Shown here piece after piece: positions 7,860 to 18,436 of a DNA stretch of 64,000 bases. This stretch comes from JAIBJN01 sp963838795. GTDB lineage: Bacteria > Actinomycetota > Thermoleophilia > Gaiellales > Gaiellaceae. The position numbers and the translations under genes are program-made. The stretch's first letter is position 1. Every line of letters starts with the position of its first letter. Where the stretch lies: contig CAWISL010000001.1 in NCBI GenBank assembly GCA_963838795.1, positions 434,001 to 498,000 on the forward strand, given 5' to 3'. Under the pieces are notes generated by a model, which saw nothing but the letters and a program-made list of their open reading frames with translations, had not been told where the DNA came from and ran no database searches.

Positions 7860-7873
7860 GTAACCGATGTTAC
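7860..7873. promoter_or_regulatory. palindrome GTAACCGATGTTAC upstream of the inositol-lipid genes
   Basis: A perfect 14-base dyad in the 81-base gap between moaA and the PAP2 gene, upstream of the latter. It could be an operator; the GTAAC/GTTAC arms resemble those of the palindromes at 36 and 4816. Confidence 0.35.
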
Positions 7874-7888
7874 AAATGCCGAAGAATA

Positions 7889-8896
7889 CTAGCCGCCGAT
7901 GTACGACATCTCGACCTTGGGCAGGTCGGTCGTCGCAGCGGAGCGCAGCTCGGAATACCGATCGCCGCGGGCGCGCCAGATGTCGGCGATTGTCGCCGTA
8001 AGCTCCTGGTCGGAGGCGCCGGCGCGCAGGAGCCCGCGCAGGTCGTGGCCCTTGACGGCGAAGAGGCATGTGTAGATCTCCCCGTCGGCCGAGAGGCGCG
8101 CCCGCGTGCACTCCCCGCAGAACGGCTGCGTGACCGAGGAGATGACCCCGATCTCGCCGCTCCCGTCGCGATAGCGCCAGCGGTTCGCCACCTCGCCGGG
8201 ATAGGCGGCGTCCACCGGCTCCAGGGGAGCCTCGCCGTCGATCGCGGCCACGATCTCCGCGGCGGGCACGACGTCGTCGAGGCGCCAGCCGTTCGTGTGC
8301 CCGACGTCCATGTACTCGATGAAGCGCAAGACGATGCCTGTCCCGCGGAAGTGCCTGGCCATTGGCAGGACTCCGTCGTCGTTGAGCCCGCGCTTGACGA
8401 CGACGTTGACCTTGACGGGGTCGAGGCCGGCGGCGAGCGCCGCGTCGATTCCCTCGAGCACGCGCGCGACCGGGAAGTCGACGTCGTTCATCGCCCGAAA
8501 GACTTCGTCGTCGAGGGAGTCGAGGCTGACCGTGATGCGCGTCAATCCGGCGTCCTTGAGGGTCGGGGCCTTGCCGGCCAGGAGAGCGCCGTTCGTCGTC
8601 AGCGTCAGGTCGAGCCCGTCGATCCGCGCCAGCATCCCGACCAGGGTCTCGACGTCGCGGCGGACCAGCGGCTCGCCGCCGGTGATGCGGATCTTCTCGA
8701 CGCCGAGGCCCGTGAACACGCGAGCGAGGCGCTCGATCTCCTCGAAGGTGAGAAGCTCGGCGCGGGGGAGGAACGGGTAGTCGCGGCCGAAGACCTCCTT
8801 CGGCATGCAGTAGACGCAGCGGAAGTTGCAGCGGTCGGTGACCGAGACCCGGAGATCCCGCACCGGCCGGCCCAGCGTGTCGGTCAGCCGCTCCAC
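7889..8896 (-). CDS. moaA: GTP 3',8-cyclase (molybdenum cofactor biosynthesis)
   Basis: A 335-residue radical-SAM enzyme catalysing the first step of molybdopterin synthesis from GTP. The SAM-cluster motif CNFRCVYC is near residue 23, the GGEP motif follows at about 73, and the second cluster is supplied by CGECTRARLSADGEIYTC. The chain ends in the conserved GG needed for activity with MoaC. Length is normal for the family. The start is GTG 8896. No other moa/moe genes are nearby. It diverges from the EamA transporter across a structured 87-base gap. Confidence 0.97.
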   Translation of the reverse strand: MERLTDTLGRPVRDLRVSVTDRCNFRCVYCMPKEVFGRDYPFLPRAELLTFEEIERLARVFTGLGVEKIRITGGEPLVRRDVETLVGMLARIDGLDLTLTTNGALLAGKAPTLKDAGLTRITVSLDSLDDEVFRAMNDVDFPVARVLEGIDAALAAGLDPVKVNVVVKRGLNDDGVLPMARHFRGTGIVLRFIEYMDVGHTNGWRLDDVVPAAEIVAAIDGEAPLEPVDAAYPGEVANRWRYRDGSGEIGVISSVTQPFCGECTRARLSADGEIYTCLFAVKGHDLRGLLRAGASDQELTATIADIWRARGDRYSELRSAATTDLPKVEMSYIGG

Positions 8897-8920
8897 GGGT
8901 AAAGCGTAGCCCAGAGGAGC

Positions 8921-8970
8921 CCATCAGACCTGGTGATCAAGTCGCGCGGGAACTCGACTTGAGCTGATGG
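8921..8970. promoter_or_regulatory. nested inverted repeats in the moaA-EamA intergenic region
   Basis: Outer arms CCATCAG (8921-8927) and CTGATGG (8964-8970) enclose inner arms TCAAGTCG (8937-8944) and CGACTTGA (8955-8962). Both pairs are perfect. This could be an operator shared by the divergent genes or an RNA fold in the leader of either. Confidence 0.5.
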
Positions 8971-8983
8971 ACACGCAGCCGGC

Positions 8984-9952
8984 ATGCTGGGGCGGATGGC
9001 GGCTCGCTACCCCGCTCGGGTGTGGCTCGCCCTGCTGACGATCTACGTCGTCTGGGGCTCGACGTTCATCGCCCTCGCGATCATCGTCCGCGACCTGCCG
9101 CCGTTCCTGTCGATGGCGATCCGGCACCTCGCCGCCGGCGCGCTCCTGCTCGCCTGGGCGCTGCCGCGGGGCGACCGCGAGGGCGACCGCCTGGGCAGGG
9201 CCCAGGTCCTCGCGGGCTTCGTCTTCGGAGGGCTTCTCTTCCTGCTCGGCCACGGGAGCCTCGCGTGGGCGCAGAAGACGGTGCCCGCCGGGGTGGCCGC
9301 GCTGCTGGTTGGAAGCATCCCGATCTGGATGGCGCTGCTCGACCGCGTGGTCTTCGGGAAGCGCCTGCGCTCCTCGGCCTACGTCGGCTTCGCGCTCGGC
9401 TTCGTCGGGCTCGGGTTCCTCATCGATCCGTTCGGCAGCGGCAGCGTCGATCGCGTGGGCGCGATCGTCATCGTCTTCGGCGCCCTGGCCTGGTCGGCGG
9501 GGTCGCTCTACTCCCGCGGCGCGGCCCTGCCGAAGCGCCCGCTCGTCGCGGCAGGCCTCGGGGCCGTCTGCGGCGGCGTTCTCCTGCTCGTCGTCTCGAT
9601 CGCAGGCGGCGAGCTCGGCGAGGCGACGTGGACCCCCGAGTCGCTCCTCGCCCTCGGCTACCTCGTCGTGGTCGGGAGCCTGGTCGGCTTCACGGCCTAC
9701 GTCTGGCTGCTGCGGGCGGCGCCGGTGTCGCTCGTCGCCACCTACGCCTACGTGAACCCGATCGTCGCGGTCTTCCTCGGCTGGCTCCTCCTCGGCGAGG
9801 CGGTCACGCTGCAGATGGCCGTCGCGGGCGCGGCGATCGTCGTCGCGGTGGCGCTGATCCTGCGGGCGAGCGGCGCCGCCGTCGAGCCCGGTCGGGGGCT
9901 CCTGCGCCGTCGAGCTCAGCTCCCCAGACCGCTTCCCGAGTCCACCCACTGA
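8984..9952 (+). CDS. EamA/DMT-family transporter (YedA-like)
   Basis: A 322-residue inner-membrane protein with ten predicted helices in two EamA repeats. The first opens with LTIYVVWGSTFIA and the second closes with ATYAYVNPIVAVFLGWLLLGE, both typical of drug/metabolite transporters. Substrate is unknown; relatives export amino acids or metabolites. The start may be ATG 8984 or ATG 8996 (MAARYPARVW). The hydrophilic tail after the last helix is short and Arg-rich. Confidence 0.88.
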   Translation: MLGRMAARYPARVWLALLTIYVVWGSTFIALAIIVRDLPPFLSMAIRHLAAGALLLAWALPRGDREGDRLGRAQVLAGFVFGGLLFLLGHGSLAWAQKTVPAGVAALLVGSIPIWMALLDRVVFGKRLRSSAYVGFALGFVGLGFLIDPFGSGSVDRVGAIVIVFGALAWSAGSLYSRGAALPKRPLVAAGLGAVCGGVLLLVVSIAGGELGEATWTPESLLALGYLVVVGSLVGFTAYVWLLRAAPVSLVATYAYVNPIVAVFLGWLLLGEAVTLQMAVAGAAIVVAVALILRASGAAVEPGRGLLRRRAQLPRPLPESTH

Positions 9953-10059
9953 ACGAGCCCCTCGTCAGCCTCCACGCCGGGGTCGTGGGGGCTGTGCGCG
10001 TGAACACGAGCGTTGGTCGGGACGCCGCCGGCTCGGCGGATCCGATAGAACCGGCCTGC

Positions 10060-11475
10060 GTGGATCAGCGGGAGACACCCCTGGCGGATGCCGCCGCGGC
10101 GTTCCTCGCCGCCGAGATCACGCCCTTCACGACGCCCGGGCACAAGCGGGCGCCGCATCTGGCCGACGACCTCCTGCTCCTCGATTTGCCGCTCTCCTCG
10201 GGCGCCGACGACCTGCACATGCGCTCCGACGTGCTGGGCAGGGCGGAGCGTCTGGCGGCCGACTTCTGGGGCGCCAACCTGTGCCGCTTCTGCGCGAACG
10301 GCTCCACGCAGGGAAACCAGGCCCTCGCGCTCGCGCTGGGCCGCCCGGGCGAGCCGGTCGTGGTCTCCCGGAGCCTGCACAAGTCGGTGCTCGCCGGTCT
10401 CGTCCTCTCAGGCCTCGATCCCGTCTGGGTGCGGCCGGACGTCGACCCGGCTACGGGGCTGCCGCAGGCGCTTCCGCCGCCACGCGTGCGTGCTGCGCTG
10501 GCGGAAGCACCGGCGGCCTGCGGCGTCTTCCTCGTCGAGCCGAGCTTCGTCGGGGTTCTCTCCGACGTGGCCGCGATGGCGGACTTCGCGCACGACGCGG
10601 GCGTCCCGCTCGTCGTCGACCAGGCGTGGGGCGCGCATCTAGGCTTTCATCCGGCCGTGCCGCCGCACGCGCTGACCGCCGGTGCAGACGCGTTCGTCGC
10701 CTCCGCCCACAAGACCCTCGCCGGCTTCACGCAGAGCGCCTACCTCTTCGCGCGGGGCGCCCTCCTCAACCTCGAACGCCTGGAGGAGGCCTTCGAGCTC
10801 CTGCACACGACGAGCCCCTCGGGCGCGCTCCTCGCCAGCCTCGATCGCGCGCGGATGATCATGGCGACGCGCGGCCAGGAGCTCCTTGGCGAGACGCTGC
10901 GGCTCGCGGCTGACGCACGCCTGCGCCTGGCGGAGGTCGAGGGGCTCGTCGTCGTCGACTCCGACGACGGGACGAAGCTCGCGCTCGCCCTCCCCGGGAC
11001 CGGCGCGGACGGGCTCGAGGTCGAAGCCGATCTCTTCGCCCAGGGCATCCGCTTCGAGCTAGCCAACCGCGACACGCTCGTCCCGCTGCTCACGATCGGC
11101 GACACGGAGGCCGGGGTGGAGCGGCTCTGCGACGCGCTGATCGCCTCCCTGGAACGCAGGCGCGGCGAGCCTCGAACGCCGGGCGCCGCGAGCGCCGTTT
11201 GGGACGTCACGCCGGAGAAGGCCATCACGCCCCGGGAGGCGTTCTTCGCTCCGCGGGAGGTCGTCGGGGCGGAGCACGCCGGTGGCCGCATCGCGGCCGA
11301 GATGGTCGCCCCGTACCCGCCGGGCATCCCGGCGATCGCGCCCGGCGAGGTCGTCTCGCGACAGCTCGTGGCCGCTCTCCGGGAAGCGGCCGCAGGCGGG
11401 ACGCGGCTCTCGTACTGCGCCGACCCGTCGCTCGCAACGTTGCAGGTCGTGGCCGCAACGGGCAGGCACGGGTAA
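10060..11475 (+). CDS. Orn/Lys/Arg decarboxylase family, PLP-dependent
   Basis: A 471-residue fold-type I PLP enzyme. It begins with the family hallmark TPFTTPGHKRAPH, has a substrate pocket of ANGSTQGNQA, the cofactor Asp region VVDQAWGAH and the Schiff-base lysine in SAHKTLAGFTQSA. The C-terminal domain contains PYPPGIPAIAPGE. Members decarboxylate arginine, lysine or ornithine; the shorter Gram-positive type, as here, often makes cadaverine or agmatine, but specificity is not readable. The start is taken at GTG 10060 because it precedes QRETPLADAAAAFLA, the usual beginning; the frame remains open upstream as a shadow of the transporter gene. Confidence 0.88.
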   Translation: MDQRETPLADAAAAFLAAEITPFTTPGHKRAPHLADDLLLLDLPLSSGADDLHMRSDVLGRAERLAADFWGANLCRFCANGSTQGNQALALALGRPGEPVVVSRSLHKSVLAGLVLSGLDPVWVRPDVDPATGLPQALPPPRVRAALAEAPAACGVFLVEPSFVGVLSDVAAMADFAHDAGVPLVVDQAWGAHLGFHPAVPPHALTAGADAFVASAHKTLAGFTQSAYLFARGALLNLERLEEAFELLHTTSPSGALLASLDRARMIMATRGQELLGETLRLAADARLRLAEVEGLVVVDSDDGTKLALALPGTGADGLEVEADLFAQGIRFELANRDTLVPLLTIGDTEAGVERLCDALIASLERRRGEPRTPGAASAVWDVTPEKAITPREAFFAPREVVGAEHAGGRIAAEMVAPYPPGIPAIAPGEVVSRQLVAALREAAAGGTRLSYCADPSLATLQVVAATGRHG

Positions 11476-11480
11476 TCTGC

Positions 11481-11507
11481 TATAAAGTGGCTTAGATTTT
11501 CTCAGCC
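11481..11507 (+). promoter_or_regulatory. dnaK promoter region with imperfect inverted repeat
   Basis: TATAAA (11481-11486) is followed by GGCTTAG-ATTTT-CTCAGCC (11489-11507, six of seven arm pairs match). This sits about 35 bases before the dnaK start and is a candidate HspR site, although it does not match the streptomycete HAIR consensus CTTGAGT-N7-ACTCAAG. Confidence 0.4.
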
Positions 11508-11542
11508 CGTCAATCCACCCAGTAAACGGAGGGACTCACCAC

Positions 11543-13456
11543 ATGGCACGAACCATCGGCATCGACCTCGGCACGACGAACTCCTGCGTCGCCGTGCTCG
11601 AGGGCGGCGAGCCGACCGTCATCCCCAATGCCGAGGGCGGGCGCACGACGCCGTCCGTCGTCGCGTTCGCGAAAGACGGCCAGCGGCTCGTCGGGGCGCC
11701 CGCGAAGCGCCAGTCGGTCACCAACCCCGAGAACACGATCTCCTCGATCAAGCGCTTCATGGGCCGCAAGTACGACGAGGTCACCGAGGAGATGAAGATC
11801 GTCCCGTACGAGGTCGTGAAGGGCCCGAACGACGACGTCCGTGTGAAGGCCGGCGACAAGGAGTACGCGCCGCCGGAGATCAGCGCGATGATCCTGCAGA
11901 AGCTGAAGGCGGACGCCGAGGCCTACCTCGGCGAGACGGTCACCGACGCCGTCGTCACCGTCCCGGCCTACTTCAACAACGCCCAGCGGGAGGCGACGAA
12001 GGACGCCGGCAAGATCGCCGGCCTGAACGTCCTCCGCATCATCAACGAGCCCACCGCGGCCTCGCTCGCGTACGGGCTCGACAAGGAGGCCGACCAGACG
12101 ATCCTGGTCTTCGACCTCGGCGGCGGCACCTTCGACGTCTCCGTGCTCGAGCTCGGCGAGGGCGTCTTCGAGGTGAAGGCCACGAACGGCGACAACCACC
12201 TCGGCGGCGACAACTTCGACAAGGCGGTCGTCGATTGGATGGTCGCGGAGTTCAAGCGCGACCAGGGCATCGACCTGAGCCAGGACAAGATGGCGCTCCA
12301 GCGCCTCTACGAGGCGGCCGAGAAGGCGAAGATCGAGCTCTCCTCGACGACCTCGACGCAGATCAACCTGCCCTTCATCACCGCGACGCCGGAGGGCCCG
12401 AAGCACCTCGACCTCCAGCTCACGCGCGCGAAGCTGAACGAGCTGACGCACGACCTGCTGGAGCGCACGGTCGGGCCGACCAAGCAGGCGCTCGCGGACG
12501 CCGGCCTGACGGCGGACAAGATCGACCACGTCGTCCTGGTCGGAGGCATGACCCGGATGCCCTCCGTGCAGGAGAAGGTGGCCTCGGTCGTCGGCAAGGA
12601 GCCGCACAAGGGCGTCAACCCGGACGAGGTCGTCGCCATCGGCGCGGCCATCCAGGCGGGCGTCCTCAAGGGCGAGGTGAAGGACATCCTCCTGCTCGAC
12701 GTCACCCCGCTCTCGCTCGGCATCGAGACGAAGGGCGGCGTCTCCACGACGCTGATCGAGCGCAACACCACCATCCCGAAGCAGAAGTCGGAGACGTTCA
12801 CGACCGCGGAGGACAACCAGCCGTCGGTCGAGATTCACGTCCTCCAGGGCGAGTCCGAGATGGCAGCGTTCAACAAGACGCTCGGGAAGTTCCAGCTCGT
12901 CGGGATCCCGCCGGCGCCGCGCGGAATGCCGCAGATCGAGGTCTCCTTCGACATCGACGCAAACGGCATCCTCAACGTCTCGGCCAAGGATCTCGGCACG
13001 GGCAACCAGCAGCAGATCCGGATCGAGGGCGGCTCCGGCCTCGACGAGGCCGAGGTCGAGCGTATGGTCGCCGACGCCGAGGCGCACGCCGACGAGGCCC
13101 ACAAGCTCCGCGAGCTGGCCGAGGCCCGGAACCAGGCCGAGACGCTCGTCTACTCGACCGAGAAGAGCCTCGGCGAGCACCGCGACTCGCTCGACGAGGA
13201 GACAGTGAAGACCATCGAAGAGCGGCTCGAGGCCCTGAAGGCGGTCGTCGACGGCGACGACGCCGCGCAGATCCGGGCCAAGAGCGAGGAGCTCATGCAG
13301 GCCGCGCATTCGCTCGCGCAGGCGGTGTACGAGAAGGTGCAGGCCGAGCAGGCCGCCGCCCAGCCGAGCGCCGGAAACGGCGAGCCGTCGTCCGACGACG
13401 AGGTCGTCGAGGAGGCGGACTACGAGGTCATCGACGAGGAGGCGAAGCGCTCGTAA
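11543..13456 (+). CDS. dnaK: chaperone DnaK (Hsp70)
   Basis: A 637-residue ATP-dependent chaperone. The three Hsp70 signatures are present: IGIDLGTTNSC at the N-terminus, VFDLGGGTFDVSVLELG in the ATPase core, and VVLVGGMTRMP. The substrate-binding domain follows with LLLDVTPLSLGIETKGG, and the acidic C-terminal tail is complete. An AACGGAGGG ribosome-binding site precedes ATG 11543. It heads the dnaK-grpE-dnaJ-hspR-clpB operon, and its stop overlaps the grpE start (TAATG). Confidence 0.99.
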   Translation: MARTIGIDLGTTNSCVAVLEGGEPTVIPNAEGGRTTPSVVAFAKDGQRLVGAPAKRQSVTNPENTISSIKRFMGRKYDEVTEEMKIVPYEVVKGPNDDVRVKAGDKEYAPPEISAMILQKLKADAEAYLGETVTDAVVTVPAYFNNAQREATKDAGKIAGLNVLRIINEPTAASLAYGLDKEADQTILVFDLGGGTFDVSVLELGEGVFEVKATNGDNHLGGDNFDKAVVDWMVAEFKRDQGIDLSQDKMALQRLYEAAEKAKIELSSTTSTQINLPFITATPEGPKHLDLQLTRAKLNELTHDLLERTVGPTKQALADAGLTADKIDHVVLVGGMTRMPSVQEKVASVVGKEPHKGVNPDEVVAIGAAIQAGVLKGEVKDILLLDVTPLSLGIETKGGVSTTLIERNTTIPKQKSETFTTAEDNQPSVEIHVLQGESEMAAFNKTLGKFQLVGIPPAPRGMPQIEVSFDIDANGILNVSAKDLGTGNQQQIRIEGGSGLDEAEVERMVADAEAHADEAHKLRELAEARNQAETLVYSTEKSLGEHRDSLDEETVKTIEERLEALKAVVDGDDAAQIRAKSEELMQAAHSLAQAVYEKVQAEQAAAQPSAGNGEPSSDDEVVEEADYEVIDEEAKRS

Positions 13457-13971
13457 TGGCCTCCGAGGAGACCACCGGCTCGGAGCCGGCCGCCGGCGAG
13501 CGGGCGCTCGCCGAGCTCGAGGAGCGACTCGCGCTTCTCGAGCGCGAGCGGGACGAGCTCGTCGACGACCTCAAGCGCGTCGCGGCGGACTTCGACAACT
13601 ACCGCAAGCGGGCGCTGCGTGACCAGGAGGCCCTGGTCGCGCGGGCCCACGAGCGGCTCGTGAAGGAGCTCCTGCCAGTGCTCGACGACCTCGAGCGGGC
13701 GCTCGAGGCGGCCGAGGAGCACGAGGAGGCGAAGCTCGAGGACGGCGTCAAGCTTGTCCACCGCGAGCTGCAGAACACGCTGTCCAAGGAGGGCCTGGTG
13801 GAGATCGCCACCGACGGTGAGTTCGACCCGCACGTCCACGAGGCGCTGCTCACGCAGCCTTCCGACACGGACGACGGCGCCATCCTCCAGGTGATCCAGA
13901 AGGGATACCGGCTCGGCGATCGGGTGCTCCGACCCGCACGCGTCGTCGTGTCTCAGGGGCCGCCCGAGTGA
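13456..13971 (+). CDS. grpE: nucleotide exchange factor GrpE
   Basis: A 171-residue GrpE. A long N-terminal coiled coil (about residues 18-100) contains FDNYRKRALRDQE, the conserved entry, followed by the beta domain with EFDPHVHEALL and GYRLGDRVLRPARVVVS. GrpE releases ADP from DnaK as a dimer. ATG 13456 shares a base with the dnaK stop, and its own stop overlaps the dnaJ start, indicating tight translational coupling. Confidence 0.97.
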   Translation: MASEETTGSEPAAGERALAELEERLALLERERDELVDDLKRVAADFDNYRKRALRDQEALVARAHERLVKELLPVLDDLERALEAAEEHEEAKLEDGVKLVHRELQNTLSKEGLVEIATDGEFDPHVHEALLTQPSDTDDGAILQVIQKGYRLGDRVLRPARVVVSQGPPE

Positions 13972-15053
13972 GAGACCTCTACGAGGTCCTGGGCGTCCCG
14001 AAGTCCGCCTCGCAGGACGAGATCAAGAAGGCCTACCGCAAGCTCGCGCGCAAGCACCATCCCGACTCCAATCCGGGCGACGCCGAGGCGGAGGAGCGCT
14101 TCAAGGAGCTCCAGGACGCCTACGACGTCCTCTCCGACCCGGACAAGCGCACGCAGTACGACCAGCTCGGGACCCGTATGTTCGACGGCGCCGGCGCCGG
14201 CGCTCCGGGAGGATTCCAGTGGGCCGGCGACGTCGGCGACCTCGGCGACCTCTTCGGCGGGCTCTTCGGCCGCGCGGCGGGTAGGAGCTCCCGGACGCGC
14301 CAGCGCGGTCAGCCCGGCGCCGACGTAGGCGTCACGGTGACCCTCTCCTTCGAGGACTCCCTGAACGGCCTGACGACGAAGATCCCCGTCGAGCTGGAGA
14401 CCGTCTGCTCAACCTGCAAGGGGTCGGGCGCCGAGCCCGGCACGAGCCCCGTCATCTGCCCCGAGTGCCGTGGCCGCGGCGTGACCTCCGAGGACGAGGG
14501 CTTCTTCGCCTTCTCGCGGCCGTGCCCCCGCTGCCACGGCAACGGCACGGTGATCGAGAAGCCCTGCCGGACCTGTCACGGGACGGGCCGCGAGAGGCGG
14601 ACAAAGCGCTACACGGTGAAGATTCCTGCCGGGGTCAAGGACGGCACCCAGATCCGCCTGAAGGGCAAGGGCGAGGCCGGCTACGGCGGGGGCCCGCCCG
14701 GCGACCTGATCGTGACGACCCGCGTGACTCCCTCGCCGCTCTTCGAGCGCCGCGGCCCCGATCTCCTCATCGAGGTTCCGGTGACGTACGCGGAGGCCGC
14801 GCTCGGCGCCGAGGTGGAGGTGCCGACCCCGGACGGGCGCATCTCGTTGAAGGTTCCCGCCGGCTCGCAAGACGGCAAGCTCCTGCGCGCCCGCGGCCAG
14901 GGCGCGCCGAAGCTCAACGGCGGCGGGAAGGGAGACCTGCTCGCCCGGGTCCGCCTCGACGTCCCGAAGAAGCTGACGAAGGCCGAGCGCGAGGCGATCG
15001 AGGCGCTCGGCAAAGCTTCCACCCGCGACGTGAGGGAGAAGCTGAGGACGTGA
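13968..15053 (+). CDS. dnaJ: chaperone DnaJ (type I Hsp40)
   Basis: A 361-residue type I J-protein that stimulates DnaK ATPase activity. The J domain with HPD (in KLARKHHPDSN) is at 1-70, a Gly/Phe-rich linker follows, then four CxxCxGxG zinc repeats (CSTCKGSG, CPECRGRG, CPRCHGNG, CRTCHGTG) and two C-terminal substrate domains. GTG 13968 overlaps the grpE stop by four bases. All catalytic elements are intact. Confidence 0.98.
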   Translation: MRDLYEVLGVPKSASQDEIKKAYRKLARKHHPDSNPGDAEAEERFKELQDAYDVLSDPDKRTQYDQLGTRMFDGAGAGAPGGFQWAGDVGDLGDLFGGLFGRAAGRSSRTRQRGQPGADVGVTVTLSFEDSLNGLTTKIPVELETVCSTCKGSGAEPGTSPVICPECRGRGVTSEDEGFFAFSRPCPRCHGNGTVIEKPCRTCHGTGRERRTKRYTVKIPAGVKDGTQIRLKGKGEAGYGGGPPGDLIVTTRVTPSPLFERRGPDLLIEVPVTYAEAALGAEVEVPTPDGRISLKVPAGSQDGKLLRARGQGAPKLNGGGKGDLLARVRLDVPKKLTKAEREAIEALGKASTRDVREKLRT

Positions 15054-15426
15054 CCGACGACCGCCCCCGCTACATGATCAGCGTCGCCGCCGAGCTCGTC
15101 GGCATGCACCCGCAAACGTTGCGGGTCTACGAGACGAAGGGCCTCGTGCGGCCTCGGCGGACACCCGGGAACACCCGCCTCTACTCGGAGGCCGACCTCG
15201 ACCGTCTCCGCCTGATCCAGCGCTTGACGTCGGAGCTGGGCCTGAACCTGGCGGGCGTCGAGACCGTGCTTCGCCTCGAGGACGAGCTCGGCCGCCTCCA
15301 GGCGCGCATGGAGCGGCTGGAGAACGAGATGCGCGAGGAGGTTCAGCGCGTCCACCGCCAGTACCGCCGGGAGCTCGTGCTCTACAGCGATCCCGACGGA
15401 ACTCTCCCACGGCCAGCGAGAAAGAC

Positions 15427-15445
<19 letters not shown>
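15050..15445 (+). CDS. hspR: MerR-family heat-shock repressor HspR
   Basis: A 131-residue regulator. The winged HTH is at the N-terminus (YMISVAAELVGMHPQTLRVY, then TKGLVRPRRTPGNTRLY), followed by a coiled-coil dimerisation region (LEDELGRLQARMERLE). HspR binds upstream of dnaK with DnaK as co-repressor in streptomycetes and mycobacteria, and its position directly after dnaJ is the classical one. GTG 15050 overlaps the dnaJ stop. Its last 19 bases overlap clpB, another HspR target in relatives. Autoregulation of the operon is therefore expected. Confidence 0.95.
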
Positions 15446-17910
<2,465 letters not shown>

Positions 17911-17935
17911 CGTCCAGGGCGCGCAAGGTGGCGCG

Positions 17936-18310
17936 CTACGGCACCGCGTCGAAGAACTCGGCCTTGCCGGTCTCCGGCGGGGCGCCGTAGATGAAGAGCA
18001 CGAGCTCATCCTCGCGGGCGTTGCGAAGCTGGAGGATCGTCCCCCGCTCGACCACGACCACACCGCCCCTGGGAACCTCGTGTCGCTCCGGCGGCTCCCC
18101 CAGATCGATCGTCAGCGTCCCTGAAAGCACGACGAAGACCTCCTCCTGGCCGAGGTCGCGGTGCCGCCTGCCCTGCGCGCCGGGCGGGTAGCGCCAGACG
18201 TTCGCCCGCGACTCCGAGAGCGCCTCCGAGAGCGCCGCGCTCGAGCGCGGATCCGTCTCCGAGCGCGGCACGAACTCGAGCCCGTCGGCCTGGAAGACCA
18301 CGTAGCCCAT
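17936..18310 (-). CDS. cupin-domain protein
   Basis: A 124-residue single-domain cupin. The first motif is present as RRHRDLGQEEVFVVLSG and the second as PRGGVVVVERGTILQLRN, where the usual second-motif histidine is missing, so metal binding may be altered. Function is unknown; many such proteins are sugar isomerases, dioxygenases or sensors. It converges on clpB with a 25-base gap. Confidence 0.8.
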   Translation of the reverse strand: MGYVVFQADGLEFVPRSETDPRSSAALSEALSESRANVWRYPPGAQGRRHRDLGQEEVFVVLSGTLTIDLGEPPERHEVPRGGVVVVERGTILQLRNAREDELVLFIYGAPPETGKAEFFDAVP

Positions 18311-18319
18311 GCCGCGATG

Positions 18320-18412
18320 CTAGCCGAGGCGCTTCGCGAGCAGCTCCGCCTCCAGGGCGGCGGCGAGCGCTTGGGCCACATCAGAGTCGAAGCTCTCGCG
18401 ACGAATCTCCAC
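18320..18412 (-). pseudogene. possible remnant of a GNAT acetyltransferase N-terminus
   Basis: From GTG 18412 a 30-codon frame reads VEIRRESFDSDVAQALAAAL and ends at TAG just before the cupin start. The pattern resembles the first helix of small actinobacterial GNAT proteins, with nothing of the rest of the domain nearby. A short genuine peptide or chance cannot be excluded. Confidence 0.3.
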
Positions 18413-18436
18413 ATCCGAACCCTAGAGTTCGCCCAC

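Noticed and set aside
11476..11542. Canonical HAIR element (CTTGAGT-N7-ACTCAAG) for HspR
   Set aside because: No such sequence is present; only a different imperfect repeat is seen.
11510..13309. 599-codon minus-strand open frame opposite dnaK
   Set aside because: Antisense shadow of a highly conserved gene caused by GC-rich codon bias; no recognisable domain.
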